NCBI GenBank assembly: GCA_964473155.1
Contig: CAYYNT010000036.1
Span: 1 to 41,431 of the forward strand
Direction of reading: 5' to 3'
Length of the DNA stretch: 41,431 nt
Origin: JAJFUG01 sp964473155
Lineage (GTDB): Bacteria; Gemmatimonadota; Glassbacteria; GWA2-58-10
Shown here: positions 6,524-15,722 of the stretch, piece after piece
Numbering within the stretch: the stretch's first letter is position 1
Layout of the letters: every line of letters starts with the position of its first letter
Program-made: the position numbers and the translations under genes
The notes under the pieces: model-generated
The model's input: the letters and a program-made list of their open reading frames with translations, nothing else
Told to the model about the DNA's origin: nothing
Database searches by the model: none

Positions 6524-8977
6524 TCATTTCAAAAGGATCATTTTCCTTGAAGCGCTGTAATCACCAGCGCGCAGACGGTAAATATACACGCCGCTGGATA
6601 ACGGCGCCCCGCCGTTGTCGGAGCCGTCCCAGAAAGCGCTGTAGCTGCCCGCTTCAAGGTCTCTGTCCACGAGGGTGCGCACCAGCCGGCCACGCAGATC
6701 GTAGATACACAGGCGCACCCGGCTTGAAACATCCGCCGGCATGTGGTAGATGATTGTAGTGCTGGGGTTGAACGGGTTGGGATAATTCTGCTCCAGGCTG
6801 AATGCCCTCGGCAGGATGCCGGAGGATGGCTCCAGACCGGCAAGCAGATCGAACAGGCGGCCCTCTTCCTCATTCAGTCCCAGCATGGAGCGGGAGCGCT
6901 GCAGAAAATCACGGGCCGTCTTGTCCAGACCTTCGAGCGTTTGTATGCTTTCTCCTGCGGCAAGAGTGGTGACATGTATACGGCGCAGTTCGCGCACCAG
7001 TTCCACCGCATCGCTGAGCGATACGGTCCCGTCCCCGTTTACATCCAGCGCAATCGACTGCTCGCCCGCGGAAAAACGCAGCAGCAGTGAAATCACATCC
7101 TTGAGATTAATTTTTCCATCCAGATTGAAATCCCATTCCATCAGGGTCCCGTCCTGAGCGGCGGGATTGTATTCGAAAGCCCCGATATCCACGGACGGGC
7201 CGATCACAATCCGCGGAAGGTCCTGGCGGCGATGACGGTACTGGCGGTCAGGCATCTCCGGAGCGGAGGCGTTGCCCGCGTCCACCAGCGGGCTGCCCTG
7301 GCGCAGAGAGTAATCTCCGCCCTGCGGATCGGTGAAAGCAGGGTCAGCCCCATAGAGCGTACCCAACATGGCGGAGGGGACATTGCCTGTGCCAGTGCTG
7401 AACCAGTTCGCCCCGCCCGTAACCGGAATGCTTTTCTCGGAGCTGTAGAACTGCATCTTTCCGCCACCGGCGGCATAGTGGAACACGTTGTTCCAGGCTG
7501 TAAGCGACGTTTCTCCCACCGGGGTGGCATCCGGGAACCACATGTGAATCCAGGCTGCATCGAGTGGATAATAGTGCACAAAAGTGTTGCTGTAGAGGTA
7601 CAGCGAGCCGCCGTGCCTGTTCTCGCCGAACACGATGAACTGCTCGTTGGCGCGATAGCGGTTATCGGTGACAATCACGTTGCCGATCAGCACGGCGTCC
7701 TGGTCAAGAAATTTTTCGCCGTCGGCGAAATCGAGCTGATAGTTGCCGGGGGACTGCACGTAATTATACTCGAAAACGCAGTTCTCGGCGCGGGTCTTGA
7801 AATTCTGACCACCGTTGTGGTGGATATAGCTGAAACGCACTGTCACCGTGCCTGCGTTGCATACATAGAACCCGTGCTCGTAACCCGCGTGAGGAAAGCT
7901 GTTGTAGGCCACCTCGCAGTATTCGACAGTCAGTTCTTTCGAGCCATCGGTGGAGAATATGCCATCGCCGCCGAAATACACGCCGCAGTCGCGGATCACC
8001 GTGTTCTCGGCGGGATGGATATAGAAACAGCCGGAATTGCTGGCCGCCTCGCCCCAGGGGTGGGCGTTCCGGATGTCCAGGTGCTGGATGATCCAGTTTC
8101 TGCCCGAGACCATGATCAGGCCGCGGTCGGAATTTTTCCAGGACGTGCTCAGCGAGCCGTCAATAACCGGCCTCGGGTTCCCGTCGCCCCGGATTTTCAG
8201 CGGCTGCTCCGCCGTCCCGTCACCGGTGAGAGTGAACGACTCGTAATACACTCCCGGACCCAGCACTATCTCCTCGCCCGGCCTGACCGCGGCCACGGCG
8301 GCGGCGATGTTCTCCATCCGCCGGTATCCGCTCTCTCCATGGACATACACTCCATGCTCCAAACCGCTGGTCGAGGGGAAGCCCGGCGTGGGGGCCGAGT
8401 CTCCGGCGGACGGCCCGGCGTGATGGATAATCAGCATCGGGGGAGCGCCGCCCTCGCGGCTGTTGATACCCAGGAACGGCGCGTAGGGATTCGCGGTGCG
8501 CAGTCCCAGCGAAACCTCGCCGTTGGTCTGAGCCTTGACCCAGGCTGTGACGTCGTATGCGTTCCAGCCTTGACCGCACAGGGATGTGGCGAGCGCCGCA
8601 CCCATCGGCGGGGCGTTGAGCCAGACAGTCTGGTATTCGTCCCAACTGTCCGCTTCCACTGCGTACACACGCAACGAATCACTGCGCGAACGGGTCTTCC
8701 ACAGCCTCAACTCGGCCGATTCGATCCCGGCGGGATCGATCCCGTTGAGGCTGAAACGCAGATAGGCGCGATTCTCGCCCTCGCCCTCGCGCAGATCGCT
8801 GTAGCCGACCGAAAGGAAGCCCTGCCGTCCGCCGCCCGGCGACATGAAACTGGGCGCGGCTGAGGTTATCGTAACATCGGCGTCGCAATAAAGAGTGTCC
8901 ACCACGGAGGCGCGTGCGGCCGAAACGGACAGGAAGAGCATGGAAAACAGAATGAGGGCCTGGCAGCGAACAGTCAT
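6524..8977 (-). CDS. secreted DNRLRE / beta-helix / dockerin protein with Por-type sorting tail
   Basis: The 817-residue extracellular protein has a signal peptide (residues 1-24). Residues 25-190 match the DNRLRE/CBM96-like beta-sandwich (AYLRFSLNGI, AELRLW). Residues about 205-600 form a right-handed parallel beta-helix with repeated N-x-V-x-D/N turns, ending in DIGAFEYN, typical of polysaccharide-lyase-like proteins. A dockerin-like pair of Ca-binding loops follows at about 615-665 (DFNLDGKI and DVNGDGTV). The last 92 residues (from 726) are a FlgD-like/type IX secretion tail (NYPNPFNPST, YDLRGR, SGVYIYRL, KMILLK). The likely role is binding or cleaving a polysaccharide outside the cell; no catalytic residues could be assigned. 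AAAGGA precedes the ATG. Monocistronic. Confidence 0.85.
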   Translation of the reverse strand: MTVRCQALILFSMLFLSVSAARASVVDTLYCDADVTITSAAPSFMSPGGGRQGFLSVGYSDLREGEGENRAYLRFSLNGIDPAGIESAELRLWKTRSRSDSLRVYAVEADSWDEYQTVWLNAPPMGAALATSLCGQGWNAYDVTAWVKAQTNGEVSLGLRTANPYAPFLGINSREGGAPPMLIIHHAGPSAGDSAPTPGFPSTSGLEHGVYVHGESGYRRMENIAAAVAAVRPGEEIVLGPGVYYESFTLTGDGTAEQPLKIRGDGNPRPVIDGSLSTSWKNSDRGLIMVSGRNWIIQHLDIRNAHPWGEAASNSGCFYIHPAENTVIRDCGVYFGGDGIFSTDGSKELTVEYCEVAYNSFPHAGYEHGFYVCNAGTVTVRFSYIHHNGGQNFKTRAENCVFEYNYVQSPGNYQLDFADGEKFLDQDAVLIGNVIVTDNRYRANEQFIVFGENRHGGSLYLYSNTFVHYYPLDAAWIHMWFPDATPVGETSLTAWNNVFHYAAGGGKMQFYSSEKSIPVTGGANWFSTGTGNVPSAMLGTLYGADPAFTDPQGGDYSLRQGSPLVDAGNASAPEMPDRQYRHRRQDLPRIVIGPSVDIGAFEYNPAAQDGTLMEWDFNLDGKINLKDVISLLLRFSAGEQSIALDVNGDGTVSLSDAVELVRELRRIHVTTLAAGESIQTLEGLDKTARDFLQRSRSMLGLNEEEGRLFDLLAGLEPSSGILPRAFSLEQNYPNPFNPSTTIIYHMPADVSSRVRLCIYDLRGRLVRTLVDRDLEAGSYSAFWDGSDNGGAPLSSGVYIYRLRAGDYSASRKMILLK

Positions 8978-9105
8978 TCAAATATCCTTTAGGATTGTCC
9001 GATTCCCTGAATTCCTGTGTTGCTGGTAATTGAAAATAATACGGCTCTTCCCGCCGGAGAAGACTGTTGACTGCTCCTGACATCAACGATCCACTCTGCC
9101 GGTTG

Positions 9106-10395
9106 TCATTTTACCCGGCAAGTATCCACCACATGCCCGATCAGACCGGCCAGGCGCTCAACCTGACGGCCGCGCTCGAATTCAGCCGCCGCCTCGCGTA
9201 TCCTGGTCCGTATCTGCGGGCCCTCCCGCCGGACATGACCGACCAGTTCCGCAAGGGCGGTGGCGATCCGCTCCTCGTCAGGGGCGTCCACGGCCAACCC
9301 GGCATTCAGCCCGGAGACAAGGCGCGTGGCCGCACCCTCTGGCGCGACAGCCAGGACCGGCAGCCCCGCGCCCAGGTAATCGTACAGTTTCAGCGGGACC
9401 ACCAGTTCCGCGCCGGGACGGAACGCTTCCAGGAGCACCCCGCAATCCGCCGCGGCGAGGCTTTGCAGCGCAAGCCCCCGGCTGACCCAGCCCCGGACAA
9501 CGAGGTCCTGGCCCAGCCCGAGCTGACGGGCGGCTTCCAGAAAACGGGGGGCCAACGGCCCGAGAAGTTCCAGAGTCAACCGTATCTGCGGAGACAGTTT
9601 ATCACGAACCCTGGCGAACGCCCGGATAAATGGCAGGGGGTCGCGCTCCAGGGTCAGTCCCCCGGCGTGCACCAGCCTGAAAACTCCACTGTCGCGCTCT
9701 GACCGGGCCAGGGTATCGAACTCCGCCGGATCGAAACCGTTCGGCACGTTTTGAAACTTGGCCGGGGGCTGACCTGGGTAGCGTTGGCGGAAATCCTCGC
9801 AGGCTTCCCGCGTGTTGGCTATCACCAGGTGCGCCTGACGGACCGTGCGGGCCTCGTAACGCGACTGCCAGTTCTCCTGCCATTTCGTAGGATAGCGCCG
9901 GTAGATGCCGCGCAGCCAGGGATCGCGGAAATCCGCCACCCAGGGCAATCCCGTGCGGCGGGCCACATAGGCGGCCACGCAATGCGCCGACTCCGGCGGG
10001 CTGGTGCTCAGTATGCAGTCCGCGCCGCGCGCCAGCTCCATGGCCGCGTGAATCGCAAACGGCGTCCAGCCGCAGTAGACATCCGGCAGGGGCAGCCAGT
10101 CGGCCACCCTCCTCCAGCGTCCTATTGTAGCCTCGTTACGCGGACGTTCAGCTTTGTCCCTCTTCCCGCCTATCATCCGCGGACCTGACCAGGCGCGGGT
10201 CCGGCGCACCTCGGTCCCCTCCGGCACACGCCCCAGGAGGTCCGGGTCGCGAAACCAGTACCCATCCGGCGGGCCGGCCACGACCAGTGAGCGCCAGCCA
10301 AGCGGGGCCAGCAGGCGAACCGTTTCGAGCGGGCGGAGGACTCCCGCGCCGCCGTGCGGCGGGAAAAAGTAAGATATCAGCAGAAGGTTTTTCAT
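9106..10395 (-). CDS. glycosyltransferase family 4-like (GT-B fold)
   Basis: A 429-residue GT-B glycosyltransferase. The N-terminal half begins LLISYFFPPHGGAGVLR, the usual opening of WcaI/GT4-type enzymes. The C-terminal half has GGLTLERDPLPFIRAF, VRGWVSRG and a sugar-nucleotide region PLKLYDYLGAGLPVLA where the conserved E-x7-E is replaced by E (in LLEAF) and K/D residues. It probably transfers an activated sugar to an envelope or capsular polysaccharide. The ATG at 10395 overlaps the upstream aminopeptidase stop as ATGA, so translation is coupled. GGAG lies 8 bases before the ATG. Acceptor and donor sugars cannot be deduced. Confidence 0.85.
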   Translation of the reverse strand: MKNLLLISYFFPPHGGAGVLRPLETVRLLAPLGWRSLVVAGPPDGYWFRDPDLLGRVPEGTEVRRTRAWSGPRMIGGKRDKAERPRNEATIGRWRRVADWLPLPDVYCGWTPFAIHAAMELARGADCILSTSPPESAHCVAAYVARRTGLPWVADFRDPWLRGIYRRYPTKWQENWQSRYEARTVRQAHLVIANTREACEDFRQRYPGQPPAKFQNVPNGFDPAEFDTLARSERDSGVFRLVHAGGLTLERDPLPFIRAFARVRDKLSPQIRLTLELLGPLAPRFLEAARQLGLGQDLVVRGWVSRGLALQSLAAADCGVLLEAFRPGAELVVPLKLYDYLGAGLPVLAVAPEGAATRLVSGLNAGLAVDAPDEERIATALAELVGHVRREGPQIRTRIREAAAEFERGRQVERLAGLIGHVVDTCRVK

Positions 10396-11357
10396 CGCTC
10401 CGTCTCCGGACGCGGCAGTTCCCGCCTCTGTCCGTCCATCTCGATCCAGTCGCATCTCAGCACGGCGTCCCAGTGCCCGGAGGCCGCGTTGCTCCCGCCG
10501 AAAGAGCGGTTGTCGCCGAAAGCGAAATGCACCGTGCCGCAGGCCTTTTCAGCCTCCAGAGTCAGCGGGCCGGTCCTGGCCAGCGCGTTTGTCCCTATCC
10601 CGAATTCCGCCAGCACGCGTTCCGCCGGTCCGTCCAGAAGCGCGAGGACCTCAGCCGCGCGCGACCCGCGGGCCGCTGCAAGATAACCGCCGGATACAGT
10701 AAGCTCCAGCCCGTTCACCGAACCCAACCCGGCGAATGCCACATCCACTACGATCCGTCCCTCCGCGCTGGATTCCAGGGGCGAGGCGCAAACCTCGCCT
10801 GCCGGCAGGTTGCCGAAACGCCCCGGCTCTCGATAGAGACCATTATCCTGATATATTTTTCGCCCGTGCAGAGAAAATGTAATGTCCGTGCCTGCCTCGG
10901 CGCGTACTCTAACCTGCGAGACGCCTTCAAGCAGATTGACAGCGCGCTGTGTGGCTGAGGCGGCATTTTCCGCCGAACCGGCAGGGAAAAGGCGCGCCAG
11001 CATCTCCAGGGTCAGCCCCGGCATGGAGGCGACCCTGACCCCGTCCTCCCGGCAGGCGCGACGCCGGGCCTCGGTGTGCGAGAGCGAGCGCCCTGTAACC
11101 AGCAACGCCGCGTCAGCGGAGGCGAGCAATTCGCGGGTGAACCCCCGCGGCGCGCTTCCCGCGCGTTCGACCAGCGGTATCCGGACAAGAGATGAATCGA
11201 ATCCATGCTCCAGCGCACACCCGGCGATTGTTTCCGCCACTTCCATTTCAGGCGGATCGGCCAGGACAAGCAGCTTTTCCCTTTCAGACAGCCCCAGGCA
11301 TTCCCGGCATATTACATCGACCCCCTCGCTCAGCCTGCGCTCAAATCCGCCGTTCAA
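10392..11357 (-). CDS. M29-type (thermophilic) metallo-aminopeptidase
   Basis: The 321-residue protein shares landmarks of the M29 aminopeptidase family: NLPAGEV (metal Glu), AEFGIGTN (Glu), GTVHFAFGDN (His) and HWD (His and Asp), the pattern of the two-metal site. It is shorter than the usual 370-410 residues, the N-terminal domain being reduced. Such enzymes remove N-terminal residues from peptides in the cytoplasm. The start is TTG at 11357 with GGGGGA upstream; no ATG fits the frame. It is the first gene of a two-gene unit with the glycosyltransferase. Why a peptidase would be coupled to a glycosyltransferase is unclear. Confidence 0.78.
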   Translation of the reverse strand: MNGGFERRLSEGVDVICRECLGLSEREKLLVLADPPEMEVAETIAGCALEHGFDSSLVRIPLVERAGSAPRGFTRELLASADAALLVTGRSLSHTEARRRACREDGVRVASMPGLTLEMLARLFPAGSAENAASATQRAVNLLEGVSQVRVRAEAGTDITFSLHGRKIYQDNGLYREPGRFGNLPAGEVCASPLESSAEGRIVVDVAFAGLGSVNGLELTVSGGYLAAARGSRAAEVLALLDGPAERVLAEFGIGTNALARTGPLTLEAEKACGTVHFAFGDNRSFGGSNAASGHWDAVLRCDWIEMDGQRRELPRPETER

Positions 11358-11381
11358 CTCTTCCCCCGCCTCTCATCTGTC

Positions 11382-11410
11382 TTGACATCCCGGGACAGGG
11401 CTGAGATAAT
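11382..11410 (+). promoter_or_regulatory. strong sigma-70-type promoter for the histidine kinase gene
   Basis: TTGACA at 11382-11387 (perfect) and GATAAT at 11405-11410 (one mismatch) with a 17-base spacer. The kinase gene starts 43 bases downstream. It lies in the divergent gap before the aminopeptidase operon. Confidence 0.75.
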
Positions 11411-11452
11411 TGAATCCAGTCTTGCAGCCATGTCAGAACTCCGGGAAACAAG

Positions 11453-13375
11453 ATGACCAACCGCCGCAAATCCGGAGTCGAGAAACTCGACGACCGGGAT
11501 TATCACCTTCTTTTCCGTCTTTTTTCCGAATCCGGACTGGCCGTGGCCACGGTCACCGGGTTCGGGTTGTCCGATTGCCGTATCCTCAGCGCCAACAGTC
11601 TGCTGGAAGAACTTTCCGGCAGGGATGTCGACCAGCTCCGCGCCACCCTGCTTTTCGAGCTTCTGGCTCCCGGCGAGCTGATGCGTCTGCTCACTGCGTG
11701 CATTTGCGCCACGCAGAGCGGAAATCCCTGCGCGGTGACAGCGGCGAACCTGATCTGTCCGGACGGTTCCAGCCTTCCGGTGGAAGCCCGCCTTTCCCGT
11801 CTGCGCTCGCAATCCGATGTTTCCTACATACTCACACTACGGGACATCAGCGTTCAGCGCCGGCTGGAATCGGCCCTCAATCGTCATGAGCACACCACCG
11901 TCATGCTGACCAACCTTGACCGCCTTCTCGACCATACCGGCGATGTGCGCCAGATAGTGCGAGTTTCTCTGGACGTGGCGATGGAACTGCTGTCAATGGA
12001 AACCGGAGCGTTCTACCTTAACCGTCCAGGAGGACTGCGCCAGGCGGTCTGCCGGGACCCGGGCGAGGTCCTGCCCAAACTTCTGCCGCGGGATGTCCTC
12101 GGGGCTGAGAACCGGCGCTGCCTGATACATGAACCGGATCATATCGAAAACGGAAGTCCAGGCCTGCCGCTCAAGGATGGATCCGGAATACGTTGCCTGC
12201 TCCTGCAGCCTTTCTCGATCGAAAAAGGAGAACTCCTCGGTCTTCTGGCCGTGGGCTGCCGGAAACCGCGCCAGTTGAGCGCCGAGATGCTGGAACAGCT
12301 CGACCATCTGGAACTGCGGATCGGACGCGCCCTGAACACCGCCTTGCTGATAGAACGTCTGGCCGAATCAGAGGCCAAATACCGTGCGGTGCTGAACAAC
12401 ACCGCCGCCGGTTTCGCCCTGTTCCGCGGCAGCCGTCTGCTGGAGATGAATCCGGCTTTCGAGCGGATAATGAGTCAGTTCGCGGTGCAACCTGCGGAAG
12501 TGGAAGCCGGTCTTCTCTTTCCAGAGAGCATTTCGCCCGGAGAGAGCACGGAGAGCGAGATATGGGAAAAAGAGCTGACCACCAGGGACGGCCAGAGCCG
12601 CTGGCTGACAGTCACGCGCAGCCAGATCGACCTGCCGGGCCGCCTTTTCGCGTTGTTCGTGCGCGACCATACCGAGCGCAAGCTCTGGGAATCGTTCAAG
12701 ATAGTGAGCGAGCGTCTCTCCGCCTCGGGGAGCCTGGCTGCCGGGCTGGCCCACGAGATCAACAATCCCCTGCAGGCGGTGACAATCAACCTGGGCCTTC
12801 TCACCCGGCACTTCAATCCCGGACGCCGAGAGCAGGAACTTCTGGACGGTATCCACACCGGACTGAAAACAATCCGCGAAACTGTAGGCCAGCTCCAGGA
12901 AATTCGCTCATCCGGCCGTATACCGAAAAGAAGGCTGCAAGTAAATCATATCCTGCGCCGGACTCTCGGCCTTGCCGCCGGGCAGCTCGAAAAAAACGAT
13001 GTGACCGTGCAGGCCAGCCTGGCCACCCGGCTGCCGGTGCTGCTTGGCAGCTCGGCCCTGTTGCAGAGAGCATTCCTCAATTTCGTGCTCAACGCCTGCG
13101 AGGCCATGCCTGACGGCGGAACCCTCCACGTGCACACCTATTTCCATCGCGGGGCGGTCTATGTCCGTTTCACCGATACGGGAGTGGGCATACCGCCAGA
13201 GCGGTTGAATCAGATTTTCGATGTTTACTATACCACAAAGCAGAAAAGCCGGGGATCAGGCCTCGGCCTGTCCATTGCGCTGAACCTCCTGCGTCAGCAC
13301 GACGGAGAGGTATATGTGAAGAGCAGACCCGGCCTGGGAACCAGTTTCACGGTCAAGCTGCCGGCGGCCGGATAA
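11453..13375 (+). CDS. soluble PAS-GAF-PAS sensor histidine kinase
   Basis: A 640-residue cytoplasmic sensor with no membrane helices. A PAS-like domain spans about 15-140 (ends TLRDISVQRR), a GAF-like domain about 150-305, and a second PAS about 315-425 (NNTAAGFALF, ending FVRDHTERK). The dimerisation helix carries the phosphoacceptor His at 434 in GLAHEINNP. The ATPase domain has an N box NFVLNACEAMPDGG, G1 DTGVGIPPE and G2 GSGLGLSI, all intact. It should autophosphorylate in response to an internal signal. No response regulator is adjacent; candidate partners in the window are the REC domains at 27586 and 29164. It has a strong promoter but a weak ribosome site. Confidence 0.9.
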   Translation: MTNRRKSGVEKLDDRDYHLLFRLFSESGLAVATVTGFGLSDCRILSANSLLEELSGRDVDQLRATLLFELLAPGELMRLLTACICATQSGNPCAVTAANLICPDGSSLPVEARLSRLRSQSDVSYILTLRDISVQRRLESALNRHEHTTVMLTNLDRLLDHTGDVRQIVRVSLDVAMELLSMETGAFYLNRPGGLRQAVCRDPGEVLPKLLPRDVLGAENRRCLIHEPDHIENGSPGLPLKDGSGIRCLLLQPFSIEKGELLGLLAVGCRKPRQLSAEMLEQLDHLELRIGRALNTALLIERLAESEAKYRAVLNNTAAGFALFRGSRLLEMNPAFERIMSQFAVQPAEVEAGLLFPESISPGESTESEIWEKELTTRDGQSRWLTVTRSQIDLPGRLFALFVRDHTERKLWESFKIVSERLSASGSLAAGLAHEINNPLQAVTINLGLLTRHFNPGRREQELLDGIHTGLKTIRETVGQLQEIRSSGRIPKRRLQVNHILRRTLGLAAGQLEKNDVTVQASLATRLPVLLGSSALLQRAFLNFVLNACEAMPDGGTLHVHTYFHRGAVYVRFTDTGVGIPPERLNQIFDVYYTTKQKSRGSGLGLSIALNLLRQHDGEVYVKSRPGLGTSFTVKLPAAG

Positions 13376-13409
13376 TTTTCATACACGGCCGCGGTTTTCC
13401 AATCCTATA

Positions 13410-14732
13410 TCAGAAGACTGTTCTGGGGATGGCGCTCACCCTTGGAATCAGCCTTCCGACTTCATCCGGAGTCAATCCGATCCAGTAGATATTCCAATCG
13501 GCCGTGCGTTGGAAACCGTCCGACTGCTCCAGATACCAGCGATTTATAGGGTTCTGCGACCTTGCGCGCCAGATAAGCTTCTGGTAGTATTTTGTCAGCT
13601 CGCGCCAGAGCGGGCCGCCCACACCCTCGCCCTGCCATTTCTGGCCGACCACGAACTTGTCCAGGTAAAAAGTGTCACCCTCCAGCGGCTTGACCACAAT
13701 TACGCCGTGATAATCCTGCTCGTAAAAAACCCTGTGCGGCGGATCATCGAAATAAGTGTCGACCAGGGTCCGGTTGAATCCGTCCTCGATCAGCTCGCGC
13801 AGCTTTTCCCGGTCAAGATTGGCGTACGATTCGGCCATGCTGATCGTATGTCCGGCCCGTATGTAAGTCCCTTTTCCCTTGACCGTGAAAAGCTCGTGGA
13901 TAAGGTTCTGCGCGGTGGCGAACTGTAGGGTCAGGTCGGGAACCACCGCCAGGAGACGCATGGCGGCATGAAGCTGGCGTTGACCGATCTCATTCAGCCC
14001 GCCATCGGCCAGCAGTTGATGGTAATCGGTGCTCAGTATAATGTTGCGCACCAGCTTGCCCCTGTTGTCGAATATCCCCTCATGCTCGCTTATCACTATG
14101 AATTTCTGGGGCTGGATGCGAGCGCACAGCGCCTTGGCCACTTTCTCGGCCGAGGCGGTCAGGACATGCCCGGCGCTGTCCATGGCCAGAGGCGATATAA
14201 CCGGTATCTGGCGGTTGCGGACAGCATTCTTGATCGGCACGAGATTGATATGCTTCACCAGCCGGCGGAAATCAAACTCCGGGCCGTCGGTGACCGGCGC
14301 CTCCAGGTCGAAAAGCTGGGTCTGAATGCTCACAGCGCGGCCCTTAGCTGAATAGATCGCCGAGATCAGCCTGTCATTCAGGCGGATCAGCCTCTTGACC
14401 TGAACTCCATCCCGCTGCCTGATGACCCGAGAGCGTTCCTGAGACGGGACCAGGTTGCCATCAGTGCCCTGCGGATTGTCCAGCACGATCACCGGATAGA
14501 GGCTCAGTCCGCTCAGATAAGCCAGGTCCAGGGCCACCGTGCGCCAGGAGAGCTTGAGGCTTTCAGCGCTGATCAGCACCACCGCGAACCGCCAGGGAAC
14601 ATTCTCCCGGAACATCTTGAGATACATCGAAGCCTCGCGGCTCAACCCGATGTTCGAGAAGAAATCTATCACAAGTTCGTAGCCCTTGGCGTCCGAGGCA
14701 GGAACGTTCAACGGCCGGCGTTCATCCTGCAT
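13410..14732 (-). CDS. N-acetylglutamate synthase with kinase-like N-terminal half
   Basis: A 440-residue protein with two parts. Residues about 1-285 look like the amino-acid kinase fold of N-acetylglutamate kinase (LDLAYLSGLSLYPVIV, AEKVAKAL, LFTVKGKGTYIRAG). The C-terminal 150 residues are a NAT acetyltransferase domain (FYLDKFVV, GEGVGGPLW, QNPINRWYLEQSDG, NIYWIGL) as in the bifunctional and vertebrate-type N-acetylglutamate synthases. These make N-acetylglutamate from glutamate and acetyl-CoA, the first step of arginine synthesis. The kinase half lacks the K-x-G-G loop and the HGGGP motif, so it is probably a regulatory domain. The ATG at 14732 has GGA upstream. No other arg genes are adjacent. 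Confidence 0.8.
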   Translation of the reverse strand: MQDERRPLNVPASDAKGYELVIDFFSNIGLSREASMYLKMFRENVPWRFAVVLISAESLKLSWRTVALDLAYLSGLSLYPVIVLDNPQGTDGNLVPSQERSRVIRQRDGVQVKRLIRLNDRLISAIYSAKGRAVSIQTQLFDLEAPVTDGPEFDFRRLVKHINLVPIKNAVRNRQIPVISPLAMDSAGHVLTASAEKVAKALCARIQPQKFIVISEHEGIFDNRGKLVRNIILSTDYHQLLADGGLNEIGQRQLHAAMRLLAVVPDLTLQFATAQNLIHELFTVKGKGTYIRAGHTISMAESYANLDREKLRELIEDGFNRTLVDTYFDDPPHRVFYEQDYHGVIVVKPLEGDTFYLDKFVVGQKWQGEGVGGPLWRELTKYYQKLIWRARSQNPINRWYLEQSDGFQRTADWNIYWIGLTPDEVGRLIPRVSAIPRTVF

Positions 14733-14858
14733 TATTTTCCGTATCCTTTCAGGTGCCTGTACGGTCCAATGAAGACCGCGGCCCAACCCTCACGGACATT
14801 CCACCGGAAGACTGGGCCGCGTATCCACCGGTCCGGCATTCGCCGCCGGACCCGGATT

Positions 14859-15647
14859 TCATTTCTTTTCCTGATCTTCAGGACGCTTGCTTCGCTCCAT
14901 CATATCGATGAACGGCTTGAACAGGTCGATCGGCACCGGGAACACCACGGTGCTGTTGTTTTCCGAGGCCACCTCGGTCAGGGTCTGAAGGAACCTGAGC
15001 TGCAGCGACATCGGGTGCTGACTCATGATCTCCGACGCCTCCGCCAGACGATGCGAGGCCTGGAACTCACCCTCGGCGTTGATCACCTTGGCCCGCCTGT
15101 CACGCTCGGCCTCGGCCTGGCGCGCCATGGCCCGCTGCATTTCCTGCGGCAGGTCCACATGCTTGATCTCCACCGTGGAAACCTTAATGCCCCAGGGATC
15201 GGTGTGACGGTCCAGGATGTCCTGGAGCTCGGCATTGATTTTATCCCTCTGTGACAGCAGTTCATCCAGCTCGGCCTGACCAAGCACACTTCGCAGCGTG
15301 GTCTGGGCGAGCTGGCTGGTGGCGTACATGTAGTCCTCGACATCGATCACGGCACGGCCGGGGTCCATCACCCTGAAATACACGACGGCGTTGACTTTGA
15401 CCGAAACGTTATCACGCGTAATAACGTCCTGCGGCGGCACATCCATTGTGATCGTGCGCAGGCCTACTTTGACCATTCGGTCGACCAGCGGGATCAGCAG
15501 GATAAGTCCGGGGCCTTTCGGCTCGGGGAGCACCCGGCCGAGACGGAACACGACGCCACGCTCGTACTCCTTGACAATCTTGACCATGCTGCTTACGAGC
15601 ATGAGAAAGAAAACAAGCAGAATTACAAGCGCCGGTAAATATTCCAT
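14859..15647 (-). CDS. slipin (stomatin/SPFH band 7 membrane protein)
   Basis: The 262-residue protein has one N-terminal membrane helix (residues 4-22) and a band 7 domain: EYERGVVFRLGR, GPGLILLIPLVDRM, DVPPQDVITRDNVSV. A coiled-coil stretch rich in Ala/Glu/Arg (MARQAEAERDRRAKVI) and a short C-terminal tail follow. Slipins form membrane rings or microdomains and are typically paired with an NfeD protease, which is the immediately upstream gene here. The ATG at 15647 is preferred to the start at 15662 because GGAGG is ideally placed before it. Confidence 0.92.
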   Translation of the reverse strand: MEYLPALVILLVFFLMLVSSMVKIVKEYERGVVFRLGRVLPEPKGPGLILLIPLVDRMVKVGLRTITMDVPPQDVITRDNVSVKVNAVVYFRVMDPGRAVIDVEDYMYATSQLAQTTLRSVLGQAELDELLSQRDKINAELQDILDRHTDPWGIKVSTVEIKHVDLPQEMQRAMARQAEAERDRRAKVINAEGEFQASHRLAEASEIMSQHPMSLQLRFLQTLTEVASENNSTVVFPVPIDLFKPFIDMMERSKRPEDQEKK

Positions 15648-15722
15648 TTTATCCTCCAGCATTTCAGTTGGGGACTGCTCCGGCCGGGACGGCAGGCTCG
15701 CTCCCGGACCGTTCGCGATTTT

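Noticed and set aside
7232..8863. Open frame opposite the secreted beta-helix protein
   Set aside because: No ribosome site or domain; the minus-strand protein has a full domain set.
9097..9120. TGCCGG/CCGGCA hairpin spanning the glycosyltransferase stop
   Set aside because: Overlaps the stop codon and has no T-run; probably chance in GC-rich DNA.
14830..14852. GGTCCGGC/GCCGGACC hairpin after the slipin gene
   Set aside because: Perfect 8-bp stem, but no T-run on the relevant strand, so not called a terminator.
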